The notes under the pieces are model-generated. The model had not been told where the DNA came from. It was given only the letters and a program-made list of their open reading frames with translations, and did not search any database. Below are positions 8,289 to 16,784 of a DNA stretch of 43,785 nucleotides, piece after piece (positions within the stretch are counted from its first letter, which is position 1; every line of letters starts with the position of its first letter). This DNA is from Oscillospiraceae bacterium (GTDB lineage: Bacteria; Bacillota; Clostridia; Oscillospirales; Ruminococcaceae). The DNA is taken from the NCBI GenBank assembly GCA_022800935.1, contig JAAWRH010000032.1:1-43785 (forward strand). Direction: 5' to 3'. The translations under genes and the position numbers were made by a program.

Positions 8289-10583
8289 ATGCAGGGCCAA
8301 ATCAAGCGGCCTACCGTTTTAATTACCTGGGGGTTTACCTATCTGGCCATTTTCCTTGTGCCGGTGATATTGTTTTCCTTTGTGGTCCTCCGTTCCACCA
8401 GTATGATCAGCGAGGAGAGCGAACGGGCCAACCAGAATTTCGCCAAACAGATATGTACCTCAATGGATAAGGAGCTCACCGATGTCTCCAATCTGGCGCA
8501 GACCTGCATCCACAGCACAGAGATTTCCACGGTGCTCAACCAGAAGGAATACAACAGCACCCAGGCGCGGTACAATGTGTACCTGGCAGTGGAGCATCTG
8601 AAGGTGGTGGCGGCCTTTGCGGGCAATGTGAAGGGGGTATATGTCTTTCTGTCGGATGGCTCCGCCCTGTCCCTCTCCACCTATTATCCTTTGAATTACA
8701 TAGATAGCCTGATGCCTTATACAGATTTTCCGTATAACGCCTATATGGAATGCTCCGAACAGGTACTTAGGGACAGGTTTATGGTGTTGGAGAAGGAAGG
8801 CCAGCCCTATCTCTGCTATATCTGCGTTCCCAGCTCCTACAGTCCGGACGGAGCGCCGGGCCATGTAGTGGTGATAGCCAACCTGAATTCCCTCTCAAGT
8901 ATGCTGGCTCAGGCGGACAGCAGCAATACCAGCGGGGTGATAGCACTGGACGAAGACAATCACCTGCTCTTTTCCAATATGGACGTGTCCCCGGAGACCC
9001 TCTCCTTCCTGCTGGACGCGGAGAAAAACGGCAGAAACCAGTTCCAGGACGAAAATGGAAGCTGGCAGGGCTTTGCGGTGGAGCGGTCCTCCGTCTCTCC
9101 GCTGCGGTATATTGTCATTACGCCCCGCAGCGCGTTTTTAAAATCCTATCTTCTGGTGCGGAACTTGACGGTTATCTGCACGGTTTTGGCAATCGTGCTG
9201 TTTGCCGCCCTGGCCTGGGTGATGCTCCGCCGCAGCTATGCGCCGCTGCGGGCGCTCCAGGTTTCCGTTTCAGGCAAAAAGGAGAACGTGCCCTTCCGTT
9301 ACCGCGGCAACGAGTGGGAGGAAATTCGTCAGGCTGTGGACAAAACCCTGGACGAAAACAAACGGTTTTCCCAGGAGCTGGAGCGGCAGAAGCAGCTGGT
9401 TCAGCAGAACCTGCTCATGTCCCTGCTCCGGGGACGGCTGCATGGCAGGGATGAGCTCACCCCCAGGCGCTTCTGCGCCGCCCACGGGATAGCCTTCCCC
9501 TATGACGGCTTTACGGTCCTGCTTTTTGGGGTGCAGGCGGAATCCCCGGAGAACCTTCAGGACTATTCCCTTCAGTTCAATGTGCTCAGGCAGGCGGTGA
9601 TGGAGCGCCTGACCCAGAAATATCTCTGCTATCTGGCCGATACCGGCGGCGGGCTGGCTGTGCTCCTCAACTTTGACCGGGACGAGGGAATGACAGAACT
9701 GCTTCGGGACGACCTCCACCAGCTTCGGTCGTTTCTGGAAAGCACCTATCATGTCCCGTTTTACACCGCTGTTTCCAGTGTGGGGTGCAGCTTTGAGGAG
9801 ATTTCCAAGGCCTATTATGAGGCATCCTATGTGATGGACTATCTGCTGCTCCACCAGAGAAAAACGGTTTTGTTTTACGCCGACTGCCTTTCGGAGAACA
9901 CCGCCCGTCTCTACCTTTATTCCAATGAAATGGAGCAGCGGTTGGAATACTATATTCGTTTGGGAATGGAGGAGCGGGCTGTCCGGCAGTTGGACCTGAT
10001 ACTCGACCAGGCCGCAGACAACAGCAGCGACCTGCCTGAAATGGTCAACTGCCTGCTGTACGACATCACCGGCACCCTCCTGAAGCTGATGGAGCCCCAG
10101 GAGCGGCAGAACGCCGCGGGCATCATCCGGGCGCTGAGTGCCGCCGTCTCCCTGGAGGCCAAGCGGGAAATCCTCTGCGGGGAAATCGGCAAGCTATGTG
10201 CCATGAACTCCGCCCAACTGGAGCAGAAGCGCCCCAAGGTGGTGGACGAGGCGATGGAGTACATCAACGGGAGCTACACAGACCCGAACCTGAATGTGAA
10301 CAGTCTGGCGGAGAATTTCCACATCAGCTCCTCCTATCTGAGCAAGCAGTTCAGCGAACAGACCGGCCAGCGGCTGCTGGACTACATTAACCAGACGCGG
10401 CTGCGCCAGGCCAAGGAGCTGCTGCGGCAGAATGTAGGGGTGCAGGAGGCCGCCGTTCAGGTGGGGCTGCGCAACAGCGCCAACTTGATACGGATTTTCA
10501 AGAAGTATGAGGGGATTACCCCCGGAGAGTTCCGGGACATGGCCCAGGGAACGACGGGGGAGGGTACAATCGCAGAAATATAA
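8289..10583 (+). CDS. Membrane-anchored AraC-family transcriptional regulator
   Basis: This is a one-protein sensor-regulator of a kind common in Firmicutes. The 764 residues contain a first membrane helix (about 9-33), an extracytoplasmic region of roughly 255 residues resembling a dCache sensor, a second helix (about 292-312, VICTVLAIVLFAALAW) and a juxtamembrane HAMP-like stretch. A cytoplasmic middle region follows. The C-terminal AraC double helix-turn-helix spans about 646-750 (LAENFHISSSYLSKQF and VQEAAVQVGLRNSANLIRIF). The family senses an outside ligand, often a sugar, and controls neighbouring transport or degradation genes. No such genes follow here, so its target is unknown. I start it at the ATG 8289 after GGGGGTGG rather than at an in-frame TTG 14 codons upstream. 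Confidence 0.9.
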   Translation: MQGQIKRPTVLITWGFTYLAIFLVPVILFSFVVLRSTSMISEESERANQNFAKQICTSMDKELTDVSNLAQTCIHSTEISTVLNQKEYNSTQARYNVYLAVEHLKVVAAFAGNVKGVYVFLSDGSALSLSTYYPLNYIDSLMPYTDFPYNAYMECSEQVLRDRFMVLEKEGQPYLCYICVPSSYSPDGAPGHVVVIANLNSLSSMLAQADSSNTSGVIALDEDNHLLFSNMDVSPETLSFLLDAEKNGRNQFQDENGSWQGFAVERSSVSPLRYIVITPRSAFLKSYLLVRNLTVICTVLAIVLFAALAWVMLRRSYAPLRALQVSVSGKKENVPFRYRGNEWEEIRQAVDKTLDENKRFSQELERQKQLVQQNLLMSLLRGRLHGRDELTPRRFCAAHGIAFPYDGFTVLLFGVQAESPENLQDYSLQFNVLRQAVMERLTQKYLCYLADTGGGLAVLLNFDRDEGMTELLRDDLHQLRSFLESTYHVPFYTAVSSVGCSFEEISKAYYEASYVMDYLLLHQRKTVLFYADCLSENTARLYLYSNEMEQRLEYYIRLGMEERAVRQLDLILDQAADNSSDLPEMVNCLLYDITGTLLKLMEPQERQNAAGIIRALSAAVSLEAKREILCGEIGKLCAMNSAQLEQKRPKVVDEAMEYINGSYTDPNLNVNSLAENFHISSSYLSKQFSEQTGQRLLDYINQTRLRQAKELLRQNVGVQEAAVQVGLRNSANLIRIFKKYEGITPGEFRDMAQGTTGEGTIAEI

Positions 10584-10596
10584 TATTTGATAAAGC

Positions 10597-10628
10597 AAAA
10601 CGTGCGGTTACAATCTCCGCACGTTTTT
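10597..10628 (+). terminator. Terminator after the AraC-type gene
   Basis: AAAACGTGCGG (10597-10607) pairs perfectly with CCGCACGTTTT (10617-10627), followed by more T. Confidence 0.85.
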
Positions 10629-10715
10629 ATCGTTTACAAGGGAATTAGCTGTATTTTTTTTGAAAAAGGGCAGAAAATAAAGAAAAATTCACCCAGAAGG
10701 AGCGTTTACCCAAAT

Positions 10716-11594
10716 ATGAAAAAATACACTGTTATCCTTGGAATCATCTCCGCCCTATCAACCCTCTGCCTCTCCGGCTGTGAGGCCGGGATGCGGGCGG
10801 AACCTGCCCCTGTCCTTCCGCCCTCCCAGGCGGTGACAGGGGAGAGCACAGCGGACAGCGAGACAGAGGAAATCGGGAGGGTGATGTCCCCTGTGCAGGG
10901 GGAGCCGGTTGACACGCCCCAGGAGAGGACGGACCTGATTTCCCTCTGGGGGGACCAGGTAGGGGAGGACTATCAATGGTACCGGCGGACCGGACGGGAA
11001 AACGGGCCGGTATACTACCTCTATGTCACCGATCCGGCGGGAAATCCGGTTCCAAATTTAAACTGCTATACCCGCGCGGACTGGGAGGCAGGGCTCCGCG
11101 GCCCGGAGCATATCCGGGGGACCTCTATGGAGAGCGGACTGTTGCCGGTGGTGCTTTCCTTCCGGGAGGCGGGGAGGGAGCTGGCCGAACTGACGCTGGC
11201 TGACCCCAATTCCGGGGAGACGCTTTCGACGAAGCTGGACCTGGCGGAGGTGGGGTGGCGGTACGCCCTCCCCGTAATATGGGAACGGGGGACGGCCCAA
11301 GGAGCGAAAGAAGGATGTATTGAGGTTTCTGTCTTTTACCCCGACGGAACGCCCGCCTCCGGCGTTGTGGTGGAGGCGGAAAGGAACGGGGCAAAGCTGC
11401 TGCGGTTTTCGGGCCGGGACGGAACGGCGTATTTTCCGGAAAACGCTTTAAAAGGGGGAACAGGGGGATTATCTATCACCGTCCGGGATTATCTGGAAAG
11501 GTATCAGGAGGGAGAAAACTGGGAGGAGACGTTTGTCATCGGTGATTCCGGGGGCGGAGAGTGTATTATCATGATGAAAAGACCCCGTTCCTGA
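10716..11594 (+). CDS. Predicted lipoprotein of unknown function
   Basis: I do not recognise the family. The 292-residue product starts with a lipoprotein signal (MKKYTVILG, hydrophobic core, lipobox LSGC with Cys about residue 22), so it should be anchored outside the membrane. A Glu/Ser/Pro-rich linker follows. Two segments then look like carboxypeptidase-regulatory or Ig-like beta domains (YLYVTDPAGNPVPNLNCY and EVSVFYPDGTPASGVVVE). They share the pattern 'strand - D-P/G - G - P/T - V', so they may be internal repeats. The ATG at 10716 has AAGGAG 13 bases upstream, a little far. The 43 in-frame codons before it cross the terminator and are rejected. Confidence 0.85.
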   Translation: MKKYTVILGIISALSTLCLSGCEAGMRAEPAPVLPPSQAVTGESTADSETEEIGRVMSPVQGEPVDTPQERTDLISLWGDQVGEDYQWYRRTGRENGPVYYLYVTDPAGNPVPNLNCYTRADWEAGLRGPEHIRGTSMESGLLPVVLSFREAGRELAELTLADPNSGETLSTKLDLAEVGWRYALPVIWERGTAQGAKEGCIEVSVFYPDGTPASGVVVEAERNGAKLLRFSGRDGTAYFPENALKGGTGGLSITVRDYLERYQEGENWEETFVIGDSGGGECIIMMKRPRS

Positions 11595-11648
11595 AAAAAG
11601 TCCGCTGATATTTCCAAAAATCTCTATACAATTTCCCGAAAACTTGCT

Positions 11649-11711
11649 ATACTAACAATATAGGACGATGCCCTTGTCTGGCAAGGGAATGCTTTTTGAG
11701 GACAACAGGGA
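11649..11711 (+). promoter_or_regulatory. Possible extended -10 promoter and leader hairpin
   Basis: TGC followed by TATACT near 11646-11651 is an extended -10 without a good -35. The leader contains CCCTTG/CAAGGG (about 11670-11686). A GGGAGAGGA site precedes the next ATG. Confidence 0.35.
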
Positions 11712-11720
11712 GAGGATGTC

Positions 11721-12896
11721 ATGATAAGCCCATATCAAAGCGAATCACGGAGATATAACCAACTTTATGCCAGAACCAAAACCCAGCGCTCCCCCAAGAC
11801 CGGGGAGGCGGGGGAAAAAGCCGCTTCCGCTGCCACGGTCCAGACTGCCGGAGCCGGGCGGTTTGACCAGCTCAGCGTGGAACAGAAGGACTGGAAGCAG
11901 ATGACCATCGACAAGCTGGAGGAGCTTTCGGACCAGTTTGGGACGGTCGGCTTCCAAATCCTGGACTTTGACGACAGGGTCCCGCTGAAAACCTATGCCG
12001 CCTTTTTGGATAAGGGGCAGTACTTGTATGTTTCCACCGGGTTTTTGCAGAAGATGTCTTCCGGGGCGGCGGAGTACGGGGAATGCGCCGCACGGCTGGA
12101 ACAGGCCCTGAAGGAGCTGACAGCGGAGGGAAACGCCCTGCCCCAGGGGACTATCAACAAGGGAATCTATCTGACAGAGGACCAGAATATGAGCTGGCAG
12201 ACTCTGCTGGAGGAAAACGCCGAAAATCCCTTCCTGCCCAAGGAGGAGGACAAGAAAAACCTTCTCCCGTGGCTGACAGAACAGGAGAAGAACGCCAAGA
12301 GCATTTTTGACCAGGATTTGTCCCGGTTTTCCATTGATACCAAACATCTGCTCACCTCTCCGGGGACGTCAGGGGCCAATGTGGCCTCGGCGCGGACGGT
12401 GGCCCAGGTGCAGAACGCCGCCTTTTCGGCGAAGCACTCCCTCTGCCAGCTGAGGATGGCCCTGGCCTTTACCACCAATGACAAGGACACCCAAAAGCTG
12501 CGGCAGGCCATCAGGCAGATGGAAAAGGTGGTTCGCCAGGCCAGCGCCAAGGTGAAGGACCTCCAGAAGATTCAGGAGACGCGGGCCAAGAAGGAGCGGC
12601 AGATCAGGGAGCGCAAGCGCCGGGACGCCCGGAAGACCAACGCCCTGCTCAACAAGCGGAAGAAGGAGCGCTTTGCCAAGGACCGGCAGATTTCCAACGA
12701 GAGCATCGGATACCTGGCACAGGTCCGCGCCGGGTACGCCCAAGAGAACGACCAGCAGCTGAACCAGATTATGGCGGATTTGGGGATATACAGCATGGAC
12801 GCCATGAGCATGGCGGCAATGTCGGGGATGACCGCCCCGAATGCCATTTCCGTTGAGGTCACGGCGGCGCCTGCCAATGCCGCTGTGGGCGGATAA
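11721..12896 (+). CDS. Unrecognised basic, coiled-coil-rich protein
   Basis: The 391-residue product has no signal peptide or membrane helix. Residues 1-50 are Ser/Ala-rich and look disordered. Residues 60-120 contain a compact segment (DKLEELSDQFGTVGF, then LYVSTGFLQKM). Residues 240-340 form long helices rich in Lys/Arg/Gln (KKERQIRERKRRDARKT), a likely coiled coil that could bind nucleic acid or a polymer. The tail is Met/Ala-rich. It resembles the style of clostridial DUF6033-type proteins that often sit near cell-surface genes, but I cannot confirm this. GGGAGAGGA precedes the ATG. The acetyltransferase gene follows after 26 bases, so the two may be co-transcribed. Confidence 0.8.
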   Translation: MISPYQSESRRYNQLYARTKTQRSPKTGEAGEKAASAATVQTAGAGRFDQLSVEQKDWKQMTIDKLEELSDQFGTVGFQILDFDDRVPLKTYAAFLDKGQYLYVSTGFLQKMSSGAAEYGECAARLEQALKELTAEGNALPQGTINKGIYLTEDQNMSWQTLLEENAENPFLPKEEDKKNLLPWLTEQEKNAKSIFDQDLSRFSIDTKHLLTSPGTSGANVASARTVAQVQNAAFSAKHSLCQLRMALAFTTNDKDTQKLRQAIRQMEKVVRQASAKVKDLQKIQETRAKKERQIRERKRRDARKTNALLNKRKKERFAKDRQISNESIGYLAQVRAGYAQENDQQLNQIMADLGIYSMDAMSMAAMSGMTAPNAISVEVTAAPANAAVGG

Positions 12897-12922
12897 ATCG
12901 ACATTGAATCAGGTGATTTTTG

Positions 12923-13423
12923 GTGGAAATATCATTTGCAGACAGGATCAAAAGCCTTTCCAAAGATGCCTGGAAGGCAGGAACCGTTGCCATCAGGCCC
13001 ATCGAAAATGACGATGACCTATGGTATGCCGTGGTTGAGTGTAGGCTTCGTCCGGGGCAGGAGGAGTATGTCAATCCCGCAGGCTTCTCCATAGGGAGGG
13101 CATATCTGGCCCCCTGGGACAATGTCCCGTGTGTCATCTGCAAAAGCAGCGGAGAGAGGATAGGATATATTGTCTTGAGAAAGTGGCTGGGTGAGGGCAA
13201 TGCCTTTAACTGGAGCTATTATATTGACGGAAATTTTCAAGGTCTGGGTTATGGAAAGGCTGCCGCCAGACTTGCGGTACAAATTCTAAAGGCCGTTGAT
13301 CCCGCAATGCCAATCAAGCTTTCTACAGAGGAATTGAATATCAGAGCGCAGAAGCTGTATCGTTCGATAGGGTTTGTGAAAGCTGAGGAAAAGGACGGCG
13401 ATGACCTGGTATTTGTTTTTTGA
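12923..13423 (+). CDS. GNAT-family N-acetyltransferase
   Basis: A 166-residue GNAT enzyme. It shows the acetyl-CoA binding loop QGLGYGKAA after a beta strand (FNWSYYIDGNFQ) and the C-terminal ELNIRAQKLYRSIGF motif that resembles spermidine/diamine acetyltransferases. The substrate is inferred only from this resemblance. The start is most likely the GTG at 12923, six bases after AGGTGA; a TTG one codon earlier would sit too close to that site. It is 26 bases behind the 391-residue gene and is followed by a bidirectional terminator shared with gltX. Confidence 0.85.
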   Translation: MEISFADRIKSLSKDAWKAGTVAIRPIENDDDLWYAVVECRLRPGQEEYVNPAGFSIGRAYLAPWDNVPCVICKSSGERIGYIVLRKWLGEGNAFNWSYYIDGNFQGLGYGKAAARLAVQILKAVDPAMPIKLSTEELNIRAQKLYRSIGFVKAEEKDGDDLVFVF

Positions 13424-13431
13424 TGTCAAAA

Positions 13432-13475
13432 ATCGGGGGAAAACCTGAGCAGGTTTTCCCCCGATACTTTTACAA
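13432..13475. terminator. Bidirectional terminator between the GNAT gene and gltX
   Basis: Fifteen perfect pairs (13432-13446 with 13451-13465), four-base loop. T-rich sequence follows on both strands, so it can end both convergent units. Confidence 0.85.
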
Positions 13476-13482
13476 ACTTTTC

Positions 13483-15135
13483 TTATATTGCCGCCATACA
13501 GCGGTCCAGGCGAGACTGTACCTTTTCCCGGCCCATCAGCTTCATCACCGATTGCAGGTCCGGGGCATTCTGCCGTCCCGCTATGGCAATGCGGATGACC
13601 ATGGACACATCCCCCACCGGGCCCTTGTACTGCTCCGGATGCTCCTTGTAGGCCTTGGTGTCGCTGGCAAAGCCGGTCTGCTCCGCAATGGCTTTCATCT
13701 TCTCAAAAAAGCCGTCAGGGGTGTCGTTTTGGTCAAACTGGGGCTTGAAGGCGGCCAGAATGGCCTTGGCATCTCCGGCAGAGACCCGCTCCGGCAGGGT
13801 GTAGTCCGGCGTGAACAGCTCGTCAAACATAAAGTCCATATAGGGTTTGGCGTCCGACCACAGGGCCAGGTCCTTCCGGGGCTTTTTGCCGCCGCGGCCG
13901 ATGGCGAGGTATCCCTTGGTCAGCTCCGGGTCGCGGGTAAACAGGGCGTGGAACTCCGGGTCGTTGACCACGCTCCACTGGGCAACGGCGTCGTATACCG
14001 CCTCCGCCGTCATGCGGGAGATGACGTTTTTGGAGACGTCGTTGAGCTTGTCCATATCGAACAGCGCGCCGGAGGCGCTCATCTTTTTGGTGGAGAAGGG
14101 GAAATCGTTCATGGGGGCGTCGGGGTTGGCCCGCCGCCATTCCTCAAAGTTGGAGTTGAGGAGTGTCATCAGGTATTCCATCACCGCCGGGACCGAGTAG
14201 CCCTCCTTGTAGTAGAAGCTCAGGGCCAGCTCCGGGTCCTTGCGTTTGCTCAGCTTGCGCTTGCCGCCGGTTTCCGGGTCTATCTTCATCAGCTGGGCGG
14301 TGTGGGCGTATTTGGGGGCCCTCCAGCCCATGGCCCGGAACAGCTGGAGATGCACCGGCAGGGTTGCCAGCCATTCCTCCCCCCGGACGACGATGCTTGT
14401 CCCCATCAGGTGGTCGTCCACCACATGGGCAAAGTGATAGGTGGGGATGCCGTCGGACTTTAACAGGACAATGTCCTGGTCGTTTTCCGGGACCTCCATT
14501 TTGCCCTTGACAAGGTCCTCGTGGCGGATCCGGTTGTCAATGCTCCCCTCGGAGCGGAAGCGCACTACATAGGGTGAGCCCTTTTTCAGCTCCGCCTCAA
14601 TGTCCTCTATGGGGCGGTCGCGCCAGACGGCATAGGGGCCGTAATAGCCGAAGTTTTCCTTTTTCTGTTCCTGCTGCTTATGGGCGGCCTCCAGCTCCTC
14701 CTCGGTGCAGAAGCAGGGGTAGGCGAGCCCCCGCTCTACCAGGGACTTGACATAAGTCTGGTAAATTTGGGCCCGCTGGGATTGGCGGTAGGGGCCGTAA
14801 TCGCCGGTTTCGCCCTCCAGGGTCGCGCCCTCGTCGATGGAAAGGCCAAAGGAGCGGAAGGTGTCGATAATCATTTTGACGCCACCTTCCACCTCCCGCT
14901 TTTTGTCGGTGTCCTCAATGCGCAGGTAGAAGACCCCGCCCGACTGATGGGCCAGGCGTTCGTCCACCAGCGCGCCGTAGAGGTTGCCCAGGTGCATAAA
15001 GCCGGTGGGGCTGGGGGCGATGCGGGTCACCTTAGCCCCTTCGGGGAGCTCCCGGCGGGGGTAACGGGCTTCTATCTCCTCCGGGGTGGAGGTGATGTGG
15101 GGAAACAGCAGTTCCGCCAATTTATGGTTGTCCAT
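13483..15135 (-). CDS. gltX: Glutamyl-tRNA synthetase
   Basis: Class I synthetase that charges tRNA-Glu, and in many Firmicutes also tRNA-Gln before amidation. The 550-residue product carries the HIGH-type motif PSPTGFMHLGN (residues 41-51) and the KMSKS-type motif KRKLSKRKDP (about 291-300), plus the C-terminal anticodon-binding helices. It is longer than the usual ~480-500 residues, mainly through an N-terminal extension before the nucleotide-binding fold. This resembles the longer clostridial GltX group. GGAGTG precedes the ATG and a good promoter lies at 15172-15200. Confidence 0.95.
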   Translation of the reverse strand: MDNHKLAELLFPHITSTPEEIEARYPRRELPEGAKVTRIAPSPTGFMHLGNLYGALVDERLAHQSGGVFYLRIEDTDKKREVEGGVKMIIDTFRSFGLSIDEGATLEGETGDYGPYRQSQRAQIYQTYVKSLVERGLAYPCFCTEEELEAAHKQQEQKKENFGYYGPYAVWRDRPIEDIEAELKKGSPYVVRFRSEGSIDNRIRHEDLVKGKMEVPENDQDIVLLKSDGIPTYHFAHVVDDHLMGTSIVVRGEEWLATLPVHLQLFRAMGWRAPKYAHTAQLMKIDPETGGKRKLSKRKDPELALSFYYKEGYSVPAVMEYLMTLLNSNFEEWRRANPDAPMNDFPFSTKKMSASGALFDMDKLNDVSKNVISRMTAEAVYDAVAQWSVVNDPEFHALFTRDPELTKGYLAIGRGGKKPRKDLALWSDAKPYMDFMFDELFTPDYTLPERVSAGDAKAILAAFKPQFDQNDTPDGFFEKMKAIAEQTGFASDTKAYKEHPEQYKGPVGDVSMVIRIAIAGRQNAPDLQSVMKLMGREKVQSRLDRCMAAI

Positions 15136-15171
15136 GATTTTTCACTCCATTTTTCCGTTGTAGGTGGCCTC

Positions 15172-15200
15172 ATTATAGCATAAAATGGCAGAAGTGTAAA
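15172..15200 (-). promoter_or_regulatory. Promoter of gltX
   Basis: On the minus strand: TTTACA (15195-15200), N17, TATAAT (15172-15177), with TGC before the -10. Confidence 0.65.
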
Positions 15201-15300
15201 TGGAAAGAGAAGAATTTGCCGTTGAAAAGCTGCTTATTTATGGTTTACATCCCGCAATCAGCTTTCTGCCTGGCTGTAATGGCGTTACACATTTCATTCA

Positions 15301-16224
15301 TCAGAGATACCGGTTGACGGCTTCCATCAGCGTTCCCATATACCGTTCCCCGAACAGGGTCACATGGCCCAGCCATTGGTTGATTTTCCACAGGTCCCGC
15401 CGCTCATGATACCCCGGTTCCAGGGGATAGAAGTAGCTGTACGCCTCCAGAAAGACGGGCGGCATGGGCTTGAACAACTCGGTGGTGGTTAAATCGATCT
15501 CCCGGTTGCCGTAATAAAGGCCGCAGTCGATGGCCACCACCTTAGTCCCGGTAAAAAGAAGGTTGGCAATCCAGGGGTCTCCGTGGAGCAGCGAGAAGCT
15601 CTCCGGTTCCGGCGCTATCTGGGGCAGCCTTTGGATGAGCTTTTCCACCGCTCCGCGGCTTTCGGCGGTCATGTTCCCCGCCTTGATGGCCAGACTCATG
15701 GTATCCCGCAGCCGGCACTCCCCATAAAATTCCGCCCAGCTGTCCTTCCAGGTGTTGTCCTGGCGGAAGACCCCCAGATAGGTGTGGGTTTCCAGGCCGC
15801 AGCGGTCGTTGGTGACCCGATGGAGGCTGGCCAGCGCCTGGGCAATCTGTTCCCAGTCCTGGCGGCTCTGGGGCTCTACAGCGGGGACCGCCTCCAGAAT
15901 TAACAGGGGCAGGTCCTCCTCCAGCAGCAATCCCAGGACTTTGGGAGTGGCCATAGGGGAATACTCCCGCAGGTAATCCAACTGCCAGGCCTCAATGCGG
16001 AACTGATCGGGGGACTGCTTCCGGTCACGCCCCAGCTTCACAAACACCTCATAGGGGGTAGAGACGCCCAGCGTCCCCGAAAATACGGCGCATTTGTGCA
16101 TCCCGCGGGGAGTGGATTTGAGGCTGTCAATCCGGTAGGGCTTTCCCAGCGTTTGGGAGACCGCCGCCTCAATTTTCTGATTGTATACTCCGTCAAACAA
16201 GGGATTTCCTGCTGCTTTTTCCAT
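15301..16224 (-). CDS. Fructosamine-kinase-family protein
   Basis: A 307-residue member of the fructosamine/ketosamine-3-kinase family, related to aminoglycoside phosphotransferases. These enzymes phosphorylate sugars attached to amines so that glycated proteins are repaired. The catalytic loop LLHGDPWIANLL, the metal-site strand VVAIDCGLYYGNREID (families usually have IDPAVYYG) and the tail LEPGYHERRDLWKINQWL are characteristic. The N-terminal ATP-binding part has TPRGMHKCAVF in place of the usual glycine loop. AAGGAG precedes the ATG. It lies 52 bases behind the AbrB-type gene and is probably co-transcribed from 16579-16608. Substrate not shown by the sequence. Confidence 0.9.
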   Translation of the reverse strand: MEKAAGNPLFDGVYNQKIEAAVSQTLGKPYRIDSLKSTPRGMHKCAVFSGTLGVSTPYEVFVKLGRDRKQSPDQFRIEAWQLDYLREYSPMATPKVLGLLLEEDLPLLILEAVPAVEPQSRQDWEQIAQALASLHRVTNDRCGLETHTYLGVFRQDNTWKDSWAEFYGECRLRDTMSLAIKAGNMTAESRGAVEKLIQRLPQIAPEPESFSLLHGDPWIANLLFTGTKVVAIDCGLYYGNREIDLTTTELFKPMPPVFLEAYSYFYPLEPGYHERRDLWKINQWLGHVTLFGERYMGTLMEAVNRYL

Positions 16225-16276
16225 CTCGACATCTCCTTCTGTCCTGAATCATTTGCTGTTGTGTCAATTACAATCT

Positions 16277-16543
16277 TCATTTCCGTTTACTCTGCCTCAC
16301 GGATTTAACGATTTTGTCTACATCACTTTCCTCATAACCTACAGAAGATGCCCACTCCTGCGCTTGGTCCAGGGATGCTTCAAATTCTTCTGCTGTTGGC
16401 AGCTTTAATACTTTAAGCATAAGCATATCCCCGGAAGTATATGCTACCAGCTTATCTCCGGTGTCTATCGACAGCGTTTTACGTATTGCCGCTGGGATAG
16501 AAATTTGACCTTTAGAGGAAACGGTCAAAACCTGTGTATTCAT
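16277..16543 (-). CDS. AbrB/MazE/SpoVT-type DNA-binding protein
   Basis: The first ~48 of 88 residues are a classic swapped-hairpin AbrB domain: VSSKGQISIPAAIRKTL, then GDKLVAY and MLMLKVL. Proteins of this class bind DNA as dimers and act as transition-state regulators or as antitoxins. The remaining ~40 residues are helical and charged and could contact a partner, but no PIN or MazF toxin is adjacent; the next gene is the kinase-like protein. ATG at 16543 is chosen because GAGGTG lies six bases before it; an in-frame GTG three codons upstream overlaps that site. A perfect palindrome over its transcription start suggests autoregulation. Confidence 0.9.
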   Translation of the reverse strand: MNTQVLTVSSKGQISIPAAIRKTLSIDTGDKLVAYTSGDMLMLKVLKLPTAEEFEASLDQAQEWASSVGYEESDVDKIVKSVRQSKRK

Positions 16544-16555
16544 TTCATTCACCTC

Positions 16556-16608
16556 ATGAGTAAGATTTTCTTACTCATATTATACACGAAAAAACAGAAA
16601 AAAAGCAA
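16556..16608 (-). promoter_or_regulatory. Promoter and operator palindrome of the AbrB-type gene
   Basis: Minus strand: TTGCTT (16603-16608), N18, TATAAT (16579-16584). Directly downstream, ATGAGTAAGA and TCTTACTCAT (16556-16565 and 16569-16578) form a perfect inverted repeat around three bases. It covers the expected start of transcription and abuts the ribosome site. Confidence 0.7.
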
Positions 16609-16703
16609 TATTTTTCTTATAACATTTTTTAGATAGACAATAAAAATTCCAGTATCATTTCCTTTGTTCCTATTGTACCATGAGATAATCCTGCTGGCAA
16701 TAC

Positions 16704-16732
16704 TTGACATATATATTGTGTGATGATATACT
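16704..16732 (+). promoter_or_regulatory. Promoter of the metallopeptidase-like lipoprotein gene
   Basis: TTGACA (16704-16709), N17, TATACT (16727-16732). From 16721 to the ATG the sequence aligns without gaps to the promoter-leader of the 52-residue gene downstream. Confidence 0.75.
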
Positions 16733-16784
16733 ATGGCTAGAAATAGCTTAATGTAAGCTCAGGAATTAGAGGAGATGTTGTTCT

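Noticed and set aside
11870-12900. Several minus-strand frames opposite the 391-residue gene
   Set aside because: No start signals; the plus-strand frame has a ribosome site and continuous protein-like composition.
13420-14463. 347-codon plus-strand frame opposite gltX
   Set aside because: The composition (Gly/His/Val-rich) is typical of the antisense of a GC-rich gene; gltX is certain on the other strand.
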